64,000 bases of DNA from Mycobacterium sp. (GCA_021732005.1 JAKFVT010000008.1:1-64000), one strand, 5' to 3'. Positions 20,092-29,509 are shown, counted from the first letter of the stretch. Notes: generated from the letters alone by a model not told the origin. Numbers and translations: made by a program.

Positions 20092-21596
20092 CCGCCCGGC
20101 CGGTGGATCCAGTCGCCGGGCTTCAATCGCCAGGTGCGGCGGGCGTATTCGATCTCGGTGTAGGGCCATTGCGTGACGATGCGACCATCGGGTGAGCGGA
20201 AGTAGCTGCCGCACTGCGTCCACACCGTCTGTTCGAGTTCGGCGGAGATCTCGTCGTTGAATCGCCGCTCGGCTTCCGGGTCAACCTCCAGCGTGCCGCC
20301 CTTGCGGCGTAGCCGCGCCACCGCGTCGGCGGCCAGGCGGGCCCCCGCCTCCAGGATGTACACGATCGAGTTGCCACCCTGATTGGTGTTGGGCCCGTAC
20401 AACATCAAGAAGTTCGGGAAGCCGCTCACCGCGACACCGAGGTAGGCGCTGGGGTCCTCGCCCCAACGCTCGTGCAGCGACTGCCCTCCGATGCCGGTGA
20501 CCTCGATGCCGGCGAGGTAGCGGCTGGTCTGGAATCCGGTGGCCAGCACGATGACGTCGGCCTCGGTCGTCGACGAGGCGGTGCACACCGCGTCCTCGGT
20601 GACCTTCTCTATGGGTTCGGTCACCAATGAGACGTTGTCCTGCTGCAGTGCAGCATAGTAGTCGCCGCCGAGCAACACACGCTTGCACCGGAACGGATAG
20701 TCCGGGGTGAGCGCGTCGCGGAGCTGTTCGTCGGTTACGTTGCGGCGCAGGAACTCTTCGGCGATGCCCTGCCGCCCGGTCACCCTCGGGTCGTCGAGTC
20801 GCAGCGCGGTGTTGTCGTGCTGTTCCTTCCACAGCCGCCACCGCTCACGGCGCCCGGCCCAGGGGATGCGACGGAATCGGTCGAGCTCGTCGGCGGTGAA
20901 CGCGCGATCGTCCTTGGGCACCATCCACGGCGGTGTGCGCTGGAAGACCGTCACCTGGGCGGCGTCCCTGGACAGTTCCGGAACCACCTGCACCGCACTG
21001 GCTCCCGTGCCGATGACCGCCACCCGGCAGCCGGTGACGTCGGCGCGCGGATCCCATCGCGCGGTGTGCATGATCGAGCCGCCGAAGTCCGCCAACCCGT
21101 CGATATCGGGCAGCTTCGGCTCACCGAACAATCCCACCGCGCTGATGACCACGTCGGCGGAGAACGCGAAACCGCTGCCGGTACTGACCGATTCGAGGTC
21201 GAGATCCCACTGCTGCGCGCGTTCGCTCCAGCGCATGCTCCGCACCGCGGTGCCGGTCAGCAGGTGCCGTTCCAGATCGAAGTCCTTGGCCACAGATTCC
21301 AGGTAGGCCAGGATCTCCGGCTGCCGAGCGTAGGTCCGGCTCCAGTTCCGGTTGGGCGCGAACGAGAACGAGTAGAGGTGGCTCTGGATGTCGCACGCCG
21401 CACCGGGATAGGTGTTCAGCCGCCAGGTGCCGCCGACTCCGTCACAGCGTTCGATGATCGCGATGTCGTCGATGCCGATGCGCCGCAACGCGACCGCAGC
21501 GGCCAGCCCGCCGAACCCGGCGCCGATGACCGCCACCCGCGGTGATCGCCGCCGCACCGCTGCCCGCAGTCGGCCCGTCAGGTATCGAGCTATCAT
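20031..21596 (-). CDS. Flavin-binding (Baeyer-Villiger type) monooxygenase 2
   Basis: 521 aa. FAD site VAVIGAGFGGLAAA (about 21-34), GGTWRLNTYPGAACD, and the NADP Rossmann motif GTGASAVQ. The segment FGGSIMHTARWD (171-182) fits the Baeyer-Villiger fingerprint FxGxxxHxxxWD, so insertion of oxygen next to a carbonyl, giving esters or lactones, is expected. ATG 21596 was chosen because it overlaps the TGA of the upstream monooxygenase (ATGA); an earlier GTG at 21650 in the same frame is possible. Last gene of the arcA-ALDH-BVMO-BVMO unit. The C-terminal 20 residues overlap the CoA-transferase gene. Confidence 0.85.
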   Translation of the reverse strand: MIARYLTGRLRAAVRRRSPRVAVIGAGFGGLAAAVALRRIGIDDIAIIERCDGVGGTWRLNTYPGAACDIQSHLYSFSFAPNRNWSRTYARQPEILAYLESVAKDFDLERHLLTGTAVRSMRWSERAQQWDLDLESVSTGSGFAFSADVVISAVGLFGEPKLPDIDGLADFGGSIMHTARWDPRADVTGCRVAVIGTGASAVQVVPELSRDAAQVTVFQRTPPWMVPKDDRAFTADELDRFRRIPWAGRRERWRLWKEQHDNTALRLDDPRVTGRQGIAEEFLRRNVTDEQLRDALTPDYPFRCKRVLLGGDYYAALQQDNVSLVTEPIEKVTEDAVCTASSTTEADVIVLATGFQTSRYLAGIEVTGIGGQSLHERWGEDPSAYLGVAVSGFPNFLMLYGPNTNQGGNSIVYILEAGARLAADAVARLRRKGGTLEVDPEAERRFNDEISAELEQTVWTQCGSYFRSPDGRIVTQWPYTEIEYARRTWRLKPGDWIHRPGGHSPSGQDPITSSASRRARS

Positions 21597-23338
21597 CTCC
21601 TGCCACCGCGAGAGATCTCGAGCCCGTCGAGCGTGCCGTCCTCCCGCCACGCGGCCAGGATGTCGGCGTATTCGGTTGGGGTGCCGTAGAAGAAGCTACC
21701 CTGCCGGGTGGTGGCGTTGGCCATGCCTTCCCTGTTGTAGTACCCCGGGGTGCAGTTCCGGGCGCGGTCAGCGGTCCCCGCGGATCTGCCCACCACGATG
21801 TCCACCCAGCCGTCCTCGGCGGCCGCACTCGATTCGACGCGGGTCACGTTGCGCGCCAAGCTCTCGGCGATGATCCATGCGACATGGGTGGCCTGGACGT
21901 CGAGCAGGTAGGGGAAGTTCACCGTGAAGCCCGACTGCGCGATGCTTTCGACGAAGAGGTTGGGGAAACCGGCCACCATCAACCCATGTAGCGTCCGGAC
22001 TCCGTCACGCCACTTGTCGGTCAATGTGAGCCCGTCGCGGCCGAGCACCTCGAACCCGGTGCGCCGCGCATACTCAGTGCCCACCTCGAATCCGGTCGCG
22101 AAGATCAGGCAGTCGAGCGGGTGCTCGACACCGTCGACCACGACGCCGCGTTCGGTGATGCGGTCCACGCCGCGGCCGTGGGTGTCGACCAGAGTCACGT
22201 TGGGGCGGTTGAACGTTGCCAGGTAGTCGTCGTGGAAGCACGGCCGCTTGCAGAAGTAGCCGTACCACGGTTTGAGGGCCTCGGCGGTGTCCGGATCGGC
22301 CACGATCGCGTCGACGCGGGCGCGGACCTCCTCCATCTTCGCGAAGTCGGCCAGCTCGCCATCCTGCATCACCAGCAGCGTCTTGACGATGCTGGTCCAG
22401 GCGTCGGCCACCAGGTCCTCGTCGGCGTCACCCCCGGCGGTGAGCTGCTGGAAGTTCTCGATGCGGCGCCGTTGCCAGCCAGGCGTCAGCGTCGCGGCCC
22501 ACTGCGAATCGGTGGGCCGGTTGGCGCGGACGTCGACCGATGACGGCGTGCGCTGGAACACCGAGAGATGACCGGCGGCGCGCGCCAGGTGCGGAACGCA
22601 CTGCACGGCCGTCGCACCGGTACCGATGATCCCGATTCGCTTGTCGGCCAACAGTTCCAGATCGGGTCCGGTGTAGTCGTAGTCCCACCGGCTGGTGTGG
22701 AAGGTGTGCCCGGCGAACGACGTGATGCCGGGGATGCCCGGGAGTTTCGGCTTCTGCAGGTAGCCGTTGGCCATCGAGACGAACCGGGCGTGGATCGCGT
22801 CGCCGCGATCGGTTTCCACGATCCACCGCTCGCTGGGCTCGTCCCACCGGATTTGGCGGACCTCGGTGTGCAGGAGGGCATTGCGATAGAGGTCGTAGTG
22901 CTCGGCGATGCGCCGGCAGTGCGCGAAGATCTCCTGGCCCTTGGCGTACTTCTCGGTCGGCAGATAGCCGACTTCCTCCAACAGCGGCATGTAGACGTAG
23001 GACTCGACATCGCAGGCGATGCCGGGGTACCGGTTCCAGTACCAGGTGCCGCCGACGTCGGCCGCCTTGTCGATCAGCCTGATGTCGGCGACGCCGAGTT
23101 CCCGCAATCGGGCACCGGTCAGCAGGCCGCCGAACCCGGCGCCGACGATGGCGACGTCGACCTCGTCCGTGACCGGCTCGCGGGGAACGGGCGCACCGGA
23201 CCACGGGTCGGATGCGAAGCCGGCAAACGCGCCGGCCACCTCGACGTACTGACCGATACCGTCAGGTCGCAAGCGGATCTCGCGCTCGCGGGCATAACGG
23301 GCGCGCAGCGCGCCTGGATCGAACGGAAGTCCGGTCAT
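21593..23338 (-). CDS. Baeyer-Villiger monooxygenase 1
   Basis: 581 aa class B flavin monooxygenase. FAD motif IVGAGFGGLLTG (GAGFGG at 66-71), GGTWYWNRYPGIACD, BVMO fingerprint FAGHTFHTSRWD (208-219) and the second Rossmann GIIGTGATAVQ. It carries the roughly 60-residue N-terminal extension found in cyclohexanone/steroid-type BVMOs. The ATG at 23338 overlaps the stop of the aldehyde dehydrogenase gene (ATGA), and its stop overlaps the next monooxygenase. It is only distantly similar to its neighbour, so this is not a recent duplication. The substrate is unknown; a ketone-degrading route together with the adjacent ALDH is plausible. Confidence 0.88.
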   Translation of the reverse strand: MTGLPFDPGALRARYAREREIRLRPDGIGQYVEVAGAFAGFASDPWSGAPVPREPVTDEVDVAIVGAGFGGLLTGARLRELGVADIRLIDKAADVGGTWYWNRYPGIACDVESYVYMPLLEEVGYLPTEKYAKGQEIFAHCRRIAEHYDLYRNALLHTEVRQIRWDEPSERWIVETDRGDAIHARFVSMANGYLQKPKLPGIPGITSFAGHTFHTSRWDYDYTGPDLELLADKRIGIIGTGATAVQCVPHLARAAGHLSVFQRTPSSVDVRANRPTDSQWAATLTPGWQRRRIENFQQLTAGGDADEDLVADAWTSIVKTLLVMQDGELADFAKMEEVRARVDAIVADPDTAEALKPWYGYFCKRPCFHDDYLATFNRPNVTLVDTHGRGVDRITERGVVVDGVEHPLDCLIFATGFEVGTEYARRTGFEVLGRDGLTLTDKWRDGVRTLHGLMVAGFPNLFVESIAQSGFTVNFPYLLDVQATHVAWIIAESLARNVTRVESSAAAEDGWVDIVVGRSAGTADRARNCTPGYYNREGMANATTRQGSFFYGTPTEYADILAAWREDGTLDGLEISRGGRR

Positions 23339-24813
23339 GCCATACCCACGGCGGTGGCGATCACTTTGGTCTCGAGGTACTCGGAGAAGCCGGCCACCCC
23401 CATCTCACGCCCGTTGCCTGACCGCTTGTAACCACCGAACGGCATGTCGGCCGAATACCACACTCCCCCATTGACACTGACCGTTCCGGTCCGCAGCCGG
23501 GCCGCCACCGAGGCCGCCCGCTCCGGATCGGAACTCCACACCGCCGCGGACAGCCCGTAGGGCGAGTCGTTGGCGATGGCGACCGCGTCGTCGTCACCGT
23601 CATGGGCCAGCACCACCAGCACCGGGCCGAAGATCTCCTCGCGCGCCGTCCGGGCGGAATTGTCCAGGCCGCGAATCACCGTGGGCGCGATGAAGTATCC
23701 GCGGTCCAGCCCGCCGGGACGGCCGCCGCCGCAGGCGAACGACCCGCCTTCGTCTAGTGCCAGATCCAGATAGCCCTGCACACGGTCACGCTGACGCGCC
23801 GAGATCAGCGGGCCGCACACCGTCGCGGGGTCGGTCGGGTCGCCGACCGCGATACCGGCCATCGCCGCGGCGGTGGAATCCACGGCCTCGTCGTATCGGT
23901 TGCGCGGCACCAGCAACCGGGTGGTGAACGCGCAGCCCTGGCCGGCGTGCCGGGACACGGCGACGGCCGCCGCGCCACATGCCCGGCCGAGGTCGGCGTC
24001 GTCGAGCACGACGAACGCCGACTTGCCGCCGAGTTCGAGGAAGACCTTGGTGATGTTCTCGGCCGCGGCGGCCATCACCGCGGTACCGGTGGCCGTCGAC
24101 CCGGTGAACGACACCACGTCCACCCGGGCGTCCTGGCACAGCTGCGCACCCAGACCGGGATCGCCTGCGGTCACGATGTTGACGACACCCGGCGGGAAGT
24201 CGGTGCGTTCGGCGATGATCCGGCCGACGTGGGCAGCGCACCACGGGGTCTCGGGAGCGGGCTTGAGGACCACGGTGTTGCCTGCCGCCAAGGCCGGCCC
24301 CAGCTTGGCGAGGTTGATCTGATGCGGGAAGTTGAACGGCGTGATCGCGCCGACGACGCCGTACGGCTCACGGACCAGCCAGCGCTGCGTCGCGATACCC
24401 ATCGGGGATGCCACCCCGAGATCGGTTTTCCACGAATAGCTTTCGGCGGTGTCGGCGGGGAATGCCAGATCGTTGACCGGGCCTTCGAGGTGCGAGCCCT
24501 GCGTGAAGGTCACCGGGGCGCCCACCTCGGCGACGGTGACCGAGCGCAGTTCCTCGATCTCGGCGATCAGCGCCGCACGCAACTGGCGCAGGCAATGCAC
24601 CCGCAGCGCCACGTCGCGGGCCCAGTCGCTGTGGTCGAACGCGGTGCGCGCGGCGGCGATCGCGCGGTCCATGTCCGCGTTGTCTGCGTCGGCCGCCGGC
24701 CCGATCTGCTCCTCGGTGGCCGGATTGACGGTGCTGAACGTGCCCGCTCCGCCGGGCACCAGCTTCCCGTCGATCAGCAGATCGGTCACAGCGGGTCCCG
24801 GGCCACCGGACAT
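23335..24813 (-). CDS. Aldehyde dehydrogenase (NAD(P)+-dependent)
   Basis: 492 aa, standard ALDH length. Catalytic Cys294 lies in GQGCAFTTR and the general base Glu260 in [12 protein letters not shown]-binding [10 protein letters not shown] and FTGSTATG are intact, as is EEIFGPVL. It oxidises an aldehyde to an acid. Two starts are possible: ATG 24813, which overlaps arcA by 28 bp, or GTG 24789, which makes a GTGA overlap with the arcA stop. Neither has a clear ribosome-binding site. The stop overlaps the BVMO start (ATGA). An oxidative chain with the two monooxygenases is likely. Confidence 0.88.
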   Translation of the reverse strand: MSGGPGPAVTDLLIDGKLVPGGAGTFSTVNPATEEQIGPAADADNADMDRAIAAARTAFDHSDWARDVALRVHCLRQLRAALIAEIEELRSVTVAEVGAPVTFTQGSHLEGPVNDLAFPADTAESYSWKTDLGVASPMGIATQRWLVREPYGVVGAITPFNFPHQINLAKLGPALAAGNTVVLKPAPETPWCAAHVGRIIAERTDFPPGVVNIVTAGDPGLGAQLCQDARVDVVSFTGSTATGTAVMAAAAENITKVFLELGGKSAFVVLDDADLGRACGAAAVAVSRHAGQGCAFTTRLLVPRNRYDEAVDSTAAAMAGIAVGDPTDPATVCGPLISARQRDRVQGYLDLALDEGGSFACGGGRPGGLDRGYFIAPTVIRGLDNSARTAREEIFGPVLVVLAHDGDDDAVAIANDSPYGLSAAVWSSDPERAASVAARLRTGTVSVNGGVWYSADMPFGGYKRSGNGREMGVAGFSEYLETKVIATAVGMA

Positions 24814-25991
24814 GACATGCACCGCGGGCCGCCACGGCCGGTGCCGAGCTCGGAGGCGGCGATCGGCAGCACTTCGATACCTGAATCCTGCAGCCGGGCA
24901 TTGGTTTCGGTGTTGCGTTCGTAGGCGACGACGACGCCGGGGGCCACCGCGAGGGTGTTGTTGCCGTCGTCCCATTGCTCGCGTTCGGCGGTCACCGGGT
25001 CCAGCCCGGTGTCGATGACCCGCAACGCCGTTCCCATCGCGTCGGCGGCCGCCTTCACGAACGGCGCCTCGTCGAGAATTTTCACCCCGTCGGGTGTGCG
25101 TTTGATGGTGAACGCCGACAGCGAGTCACTGATCGCCGGGTACATCACCACCGCGTCGACGTCCACCATCGTGCAGACGGTGTCCAGGTGCATCTGGGCC
25201 CGCTCCTGGGCGATCGGAACGGCCAGCACCGTGTGGGCCAATCCATCGTCGAACAGGCTGCGCGCCAACGCTTCCGCACCCGCCGGGGTGGTGCGCTCCC
25301 CGACTCCGACGGCCACCACGCCGGGCGAGAGCAGCAGCACGTCTCCACCTTCCACCGGCGCCGTGTGCGATTCGTAGGCGCGGCGCACACCGAGGAAGCG
25401 CGGGTGATGGGCGTAGATGAGGTCGGTGAGTGAGGTCTCGCGCATCCGCGCGGGCAGCGCCAGTGAGGTGATCGCCACCCGAGGGCCGATCCAGAACGAC
25501 GAGTCGCGGGTGAACAGCAGGTTCGGCAGCGGCTCGATGACGAAGTCGCCGCCGTGATGCATCAGCCGGACCAGCGACATGTCCGACGTTGCGCCCGAAG
25601 GCAATTCGGTGAAGGTCATGCCCGCCATCAGTACGTGCGCCAGCGCCGCCGGCTCCAGGCTGCGCAGGTACGCCGAAAGTTCCTGCGCCAGAGGCAATCC
25701 CAAGCGGCGCGCATCGACGGCCGCGGAGATGCCCTGCATCCTGGCCGCCCCGCTGTTGAGCGCCTCGGTCAGCAGTTCGGACAGCAACAGCACTTCGACC
25801 CCGCGCGACCGCAGCAGATCGGCGAACGCATCGTGCTCCTGCTGGGCCCGCGCCACCCACGGCAGACCGTCGAACAGCAGTTTGTCGTTGTTGCGTGGGG
25901 TCAGCCGCTGCAGTTCGGCACCGGGACGATGCAGGATGACGACCCGCAGAGTCCCGACCTCGGAGTTGGAGCCAAGTGCGGCGGCAGTCAC
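24786..25991 (-). CDS. arcA: Arginine deiminase
   Basis: 401 aa. Hydrolyses arginine to citrulline and ammonia. Guanidino-modifying fold residues are seen in [21 protein letters not shown] (catalytic His) and the C-terminal [11 protein letters not shown], where Cys391 is the nucleophile. The start was placed at GTG 25991 rather than the more distal codon at 26000, because TACGGT (26004-25999) is exactly 7 nt upstream and the family N-terminus ([19 protein letters not shown]) follows. There is no arcB or arcC nearby, so this is not a full ADI energy pathway. Unusually it heads an overlapping unit with ALDH and two BVMOs. Divergent from the SoxR-type gene. Confidence 0.92.
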   Translation of the reverse strand: MTAAALGSNSEVGTLRVVILHRPGAELQRLTPRNNDKLLFDGLPWVARAQQEHDAFADLLRSRGVEVLLLSELLTEALNSGAARMQGISAAVDARRLGLPLAQELSAYLRSLEPAALAHVLMAGMTFTELPSGATSDMSLVRLMHHGGDFVIEPLPNLLFTRDSSFWIGPRVAITSLALPARMRETSLTDLIYAHHPRFLGVRRAYESHTAPVEGGDVLLLSPGVVAVGVGERTTPAGAEALARSLFDDGLAHTVLAVPIAQERAQMHLDTVCTMVDVDAVVMYPAISDSLSAFTIKRTPDGVKILDEAPFVKAAADAMGTALRVIDTGLDPVTAEREQWDDGNNTLAVAPGVVVAYERNTETNARLQDSGIEVLPIAASELGTGRGGPRCMSCPVARDPL

Positions 25992-25998
25992 GAATAGC

Positions 25999-26032
25999 AC
26001 CGTAACAACACCTCAGCCAGCTCATCTATCGT
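25999..26032. promoter_or_regulatory. Divergent leaderless promoters of arcA and soxR-like gene
   Basis: Minus TACGGT (26004-25999), 7 nt before arcA GTG 25991. Plus TATCGT (26027-26032), 6 nt before GTG 26039. The 22 bp between the two hexamers is where a SoxR/MerR dimer could bind, but I see no clean dyad. Confidence 0.55.
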
Positions 26033-26038
26033 CGACGT

Positions 26039-26470
26039 GTGACCGAGCACGAACTGGGGCCCGGCGAGCTCGCGGGGCGAGCCGGAGTGGCGATCTCGGC
26101 ACTGCATTTCTACGAGCGCGAGGGTCTGATCACCAGCCGCCGAACGTCGGGCAACCAGCGGCGTTACCCCCGCGACACGCTGCGGCGGGTGGCCTTCATC
26201 CGCATGTCCCAGCGCCTCGGCATCCCCCTGGCCAGGGTCCGCGAAGCACTGGCCACATTGCCGACCGACCGGGTTCCCACCAGCCGGGACTGGGCGCGAC
26301 TGTCGGCGGGCTGGCGCGACGATCTCGATGAGCGGATCGACCACCTGCAGCGGTTACGTGACAACCTCGCCGACTGCATCGGCTGCGGTTGCCTGAGCCT
26401 GCGCAGCTGCGCGCTGTCCAACCCCGAAGACGTCCTCGCCGGCCACGGTCCAGGGGCGGCCAAGCTCTAG
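26039..26470 (+). CDS. soxR: SoxR-type MerR-family redox regulator
   Basis: 143 aa. MerR winged-helix DNA-binding domain at the N-terminus (ALHFYEREGLITSRRTSGNQRRY), a dimerisation helix, then the cysteine cluster Cys113-x2-Cys116-x-Cys118-x5-Cys124. That is exactly the CX2CXCX5C [2Fe-2S] signature of SoxR. It should respond to redox-cycling compounds or superoxide. GTG 26039 is 6 nt behind TATCGT, so the mRNA is leaderless. The regulon in actinobacteria usually contains oxygenases and transporters; the divergent arcA-ALDH-BVMO-BVMO operon is a candidate target, which is inference. Confidence 0.88.
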   Translation: MTEHELGPGELAGRAGVAISALHFYEREGLITSRRTSGNQRRYPRDTLRRVAFIRMSQRLGIPLARVREALATLPTDRVPTSRDWARLSAGWRDDLDERIDHLQRLRDNLADCIGCGCLSLRSCALSNPEDVLAGHGPGAAKL

Positions 26471-26486
26471 TTTCGAAGCTTCAGTG

Positions 26487-26502
26487 TCGAACAGATGTGC
26501 GA
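26487..26502 (+). promoter_or_regulatory. LexA/SOS box at the alkB-like gene
   Basis: TCGAAC-AGAT-GTGCGA matches the mycobacterial LexA operator TCGAAC-N4-GTTCGA at 11 of 12 positions. It is directly followed by the -10 TATTCT (26503-26508), so bound LexA would block the promoter. Confidence 0.7.
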
Positions 26503-26515
26503 TATTCTCGTGCTT

Positions 26516-27112
26516 GTGTCTGTCCCGGTTCAGGGCGCGCTGTTCGAGCACAGTGAGCGCCGCGAGCTCGGTGCCGGTGCGTGGATCGACATGCGCTCGG
26601 CATGGGTCGACGACGCCGATGCGTTGTTCGACGCCCTGCTCGAGGACGTGGCCTGGCGCGCCGAACGGCGGCAGATGTATGACCGCGTCCTCGACGTTCC
26701 GCGCCTGGTCAGCTTCCACGATCTACTGACCGAACCGCCACCGAACCCCGCGATCACGAAGCTGCGTCGTCGCCTCAACGATGTCTATGCCGGCGAATTG
26801 GGTGAGCCGTTCACCAGTGCCGGGCTGTGCCTGTACCGCGACGGCGCCGACAGCGTGGCATGGCACGGCGACACCATCGGCCGCAGCAGCACCGAGGACA
26901 CCATGGTGGCGATCGTCAGCCTCGGCGCCACCCGAGTGTTCGCGCTGCGGCCCCGCGGCGGCGGACGGTCGCTGCGGCTGCCCCAACACCACGGCGACCT
27001 TCTGGTGATGGGCGGTTCGTGCCAACGCACCTGGGAGCACGCCGTTCCCAAAACCGCGCTGCCGAAAGGACCGCGGATCAGCATCCAATTCCGCCCGCGC
27101 GACGTGCGCTGA
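26516..27112 (+). CDS. AlkB-like Fe(II)/2-oxoglutarate-dependent dioxygenase
   Basis: 198 aa, ortholog-like to Rv1000c. The iron triad is His117-x-Asp119 (WHGD) and His175 (EHAV); the 2-oxoglutarate arginines are Arg187 and Arg193 in RISIQFR. AlkB proteins remove alkyl adducts from DNA or RNA bases by oxidative demethylation. The start was chosen as GTG 26516 because TATTCT lies 7 nt upstream; ATG 26495 in the same frame would fall inside the LexA box and -10. The SOS box supports DNA-damage induction. Confidence 0.87.
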   Translation: MSVPVQGALFEHSERRELGAGAWIDMRSAWVDDADALFDALLEDVAWRAERRQMYDRVLDVPRLVSFHDLLTEPPPNPAITKLRRRLNDVYAGELGEPFTSAGLCLYRDGADSVAWHGDTIGRSSTEDTMVAIVSLGATRVFALRPRGGGRSLRLPQHHGDLLVMGGSCQRTWEHAVPKTALPKGPRISIQFRPRDVR

Positions 27113-27115
27113 GGC

Positions 27116-27775
27116 TCAGCCTCGGATCGCGTTGACGCCGGCGACCAGCAGATCGCGGGCCCGCCCGGTGTTCACCGGCACGACCGGCTTGTCGGGCAGG
27201 ACCAGCGGGTTGGCGCTCACGATGACCTGATAGACACCGAAATGGGCGGAGTAGTTGTACGTCTCGCCGGTGCGCGCCTGGTTGTTGACCACAGCCTGCA
27301 GCACTCGGTGGACGCCCAGTGTCTTGGTGCCGTCGATCGTGGGCGCCTCGACCGACTCCACCAATCCGCGCATCGCGCTGCCGCTGAAGGTGACCTTGCG
27401 GCAGTCCGGCCCGGGTTCGGTCACCGGCACCGCCGAGTCGGTTTCGACGGCGATCACGATGAAGCGGTTGCCCTGGCCCTCGGCGGAAACAGCGGCCATG
27501 TTGCCCTGGGTGCCCTGCGGCACGAGTTGTCCGGTGGCGTACCTCGCACAGGACGGCGGATCGAAGGTCAGGCCGTCGGGCAGTTTCTGGCCGGCCAGCA
27601 CCTGCGGGTCGATTCCGGTCTTGGCGACCTCGGAGACCGTGAAGTCCGGACCGAAGCTCGACTTCACCGTCGTCACCTTGGCGATATCGGCCTTCGGTTC
27701 GGCCGGTGCGCCCGATGAACATGCCACCGCCAGTCCGGCGCACAGCACTGCGACGACCGCGCCGGGTTTCAACAT
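27116..27775 (-). CDS. DUF5642-type lipoprotein (Rv0999-like)
   Basis: 219 aa. Signal peptide of a lipoprotein with the acylated Cys19 in LAVACSSG. The mature part contains three further cysteines (DPPSCARY, GPDCRKVTF) and no recognised catalytic motif. The function is unknown. The start is ATG 27775: TACATT (27788-27783) is 7 nt upstream, whereas the longer frame would need TTG at 27784. A second, clearly related lipoprotein gene lies just upstream on the same strand, and both end in a DLLVAxVxAxRG pattern. The gene abuts the convergent alkB-like gene (4-bp gap). Confidence 0.75.
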   Translation of the reverse strand: MLKPGAVVAVLCAGLAVACSSGAPAEPKADIAKVTTVKSSFGPDFTVSEVAKTGIDPQVLAGQKLPDGLTFDPPSCARYATGQLVPQGTQGNMAAVSAEGQGNRFIVIAVETDSAVPVTEPGPDCRKVTFSGSAMRGLVESVEAPTIDGTKTLGVHRVLQAVVNNQARTGETYNYSAHFGVYQVIVSANPLVLPDKPVVPVNTGRARDLLVAGVNAIRG

Positions 27776-27794
27776 CGTGGCCAATGTACCTGCC

Positions 27795-28484
27795 TCAGCC
27801 GCGCAGGGCAGCGACCGTCGCGACCAGAAGATCGCCGACGGAACGGGAATCCAGTGCCGGATGCGGTGATCCCGGATCGGTGACCAGGGTGACGTAGACG
27901 ACGTGGCCGTCGGCGTAGGCCTGCGCGGTCGCGGCCTGGCCGTCGACCTCGGTGCCGGACTCGACGACAGTGCGGGTGGTGACTGTCATCGCGACGGTCC
28001 GGACACCGGCGATGGTGGGTGTTTCGGACGCCGGGGCCAGGGTCACATCACCGGTGGTGTGCGCGAACGTCATCGTCCACCGGGCGCAGTCATCGACCAC
28101 CGCGTCATCCGGCGGCGGCTGGGCGGGCACCGCGACGACGACGTAGAGGGTTCCGCCCGCCCCCGACGCCGAGTAGCCGCGGGCACCGGGATCGGCGGGC
28201 GCCGGGTCCGCCAGCGCCGCGCACTGCGGCGGGGCCGCCGTCCACCCGGATCCGAAGCCCCACAAGCCCGCAGCGCTCACCGGCCCGGTCACGTCGGCGA
28301 TCTCGTAGCCGTCCGGGAGCGACGACCGGATGCGTTTGATGTTGGCCGGGTTGATCACGCCGGCGCCGGGTGCCGCCGTCGATGAGGACGACGGCGGCGG
28401 CCGAGTGGGCTGCGCGCACGCCGCCGGACCGAGGCCCGTCGCCAGGCACAGTGTCGTCGTCAGGCAGACGATGAGCCGCCGCAC
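27795..28484 (-). CDS. DUF5642-type exported protein, tandem paralog
   Basis: 229 aa with an N-terminal signal peptide and a possible but poor lipobox (GPAAC, Cys23), then a Pro/Ser-rich linker and a globular domain (PANIKRIRSSLPDGYEI onward). Sequence layout and the C-terminal VGDLLVATVAALRG show it is a diverged paralog of the downstream lipoprotein. GTG 28484 is the start; a TATCAA 6 nt upstream is a weak -10. Function unknown. Confidence 0.65.
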   Translation of the reverse strand: MRRLIVCLTTTLCLATGLGPAACAQPTRPPPSSSSTAAPGAGVINPANIKRIRSSLPDGYEIADVTGPVSAAGLWGFGSGWTAAPPQCAALADPAPADPGARGYSASGAGGTLYVVVAVPAQPPPDDAVVDDCARWTMTFAHTTGDVTLAPASETPTIAGVRTVAMTVTTRTVVESGTEVDGQAATAQAYADGHVVYVTLVTDPGSPHPALDSRSVGDLLVATVAALRG

Positions 28485-28546
28485 GGGGCTTTGATACCAC
28501 TGATTGTTCGGCTGATGCGCGTGCCTCGCGGGCTAACCTGTCAGCC

Positions 28547-29509
28547 ATGTGTACTCGGGTGCTGTGGAACACCAATGACCTAGCAGTCCTCACCGGGCGC
28601 TCGATGGACTGGCCGGAGTCGACGCAGCCGTTGATCGTCGGGTTTCCCCGCGGGCGCGACCGCGACGGTAGCCGGCCGACCGGAATCGTCGCCGACCCGA
28701 ATCCGCTGCGCTGGACCAGCCGTTACGCCAGCCTGGTGACGACCGTCTACGGACTCGGCACCGTGGACGGCCTCAACGAGGCGGGACTGGCGGGCCACGG
28801 GCTGTACCTGAACGAGACGAACTTCGGCACGCGCGAGCCCGCGAAACCCGGGGTGCAGGCCGGATTGTGGTTGCAATATCTGCTGGATCAGGCTGACACG
28901 GTGGCCGAGGCGCTGCGGCTGATGGACGAGATCCAGCTGGTGAAGGTGTCGGCGCACGGACGCGACGCCAATCTGCACCTCGCTCTCGAGGACGCCGGTG
29001 GCGACTCGGCGATCATCGAATTCGCCCAGGGCCAGGCGGTGGTCCACCACGGCCGCGAGTTCACGTTGATGACCAACGATCCCACCTACGACGAGCAGCT
29101 GAATCTGCTTTCCCTGCAAGACTTTTCCCATCCGAGCCGGGAGATGCCGTTGCCCGGGAACGTCAACCCGGTCGATCGGTTCCAGCGCGCCGCCTACTAC
29201 AGCGCCCTGCTGCCCACCCCGAGTTCACAGCGCAAGGCGATCGCGAGCGTGATGGCGATCATGCGCAATGTGTCGGTTCCGTTCGGCGCGCCGTACGGCG
29301 ACTTCGGCGTCTACAACACCGAATACCGAACAGTGACCGACCTGACCAACCGGATGTACTTCTTCGAGTTGACCACCAGCCCCAACGTCGTGTGGGTCGA
29401 CATGGACCGGTTGAAGCTCGACGACAAGCCGGTCGCCGTCGACCCTTACGACGAATCGCTGATCGGCGACATCACCGATCGCTTCGCACCGCGTGAGATG
29501 GCGTTCTAA
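28547..29509 (+). CDS. Choloylglycine hydrolase/penicillin V acylase-family Ntn hydrolase
   Basis: 320 aa. The protein begins MCTR, so removal of Met exposes Cys2 as the N-terminal nucleophile. Family residues follow: Arg18 and Asp21 in GRSMDW, NEAGLAGHGLYLNE, and LMTNDPTYDEQL. Members cleave linear amides such as bile-salt conjugates, penicillin V or N-acyl-homoserine lactones; in a soil-type mycobacterium quorum-signal or amide cleavage is more likely than bile-salt hydrolysis. There is no signal peptide, so it is probably cytoplasmic. Leaderless start: TAACCT (28534-28539) is 7 nt before ATG 28547. Confidence 0.85.
   Translation: MCTRVLWNTNDLAVLTGRSMDWPESTQPLIVGFPRGRDRDGSRPTGIVADPNPLRWTSRYASLVTTVYGLGTVDGLNEAGLAGHGLYLNETNFGTREPAKPGVQAGLWLQYLLDQADTVAEALRLMDEIQLVKVSAHGRDANLHLALEDAGGDSAIIEFAQGQAVVHHGREFTLMTNDPTYDEQLNLLSLQDFSHPSREMPLPGNVNPVDRFQRAAYYSALLPTPSSQRKAIASVMAIMRNVSVPFGAPYGDFGVYNTEYRTVTDLTNRMYFFELTTSPNVVWVDMDRLKLDDKPVAVDPYDESLIGDITDRFAPREMAF

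Noticed and set aside
24813..24975. 54-codon N-terminal extension of the aldehyde dehydrogenase
   Set aside because: The translation is Arg-rich and antigenic to no ALDH; it overlaps arcA in another frame, and the fold starts after 24813.
24786..25991. Classical arginine-deiminase energy pathway
   Set aside because: No ornithine carbamoyltransferase, carbamate kinase or arginine/ornithine antiporter gene nearby.
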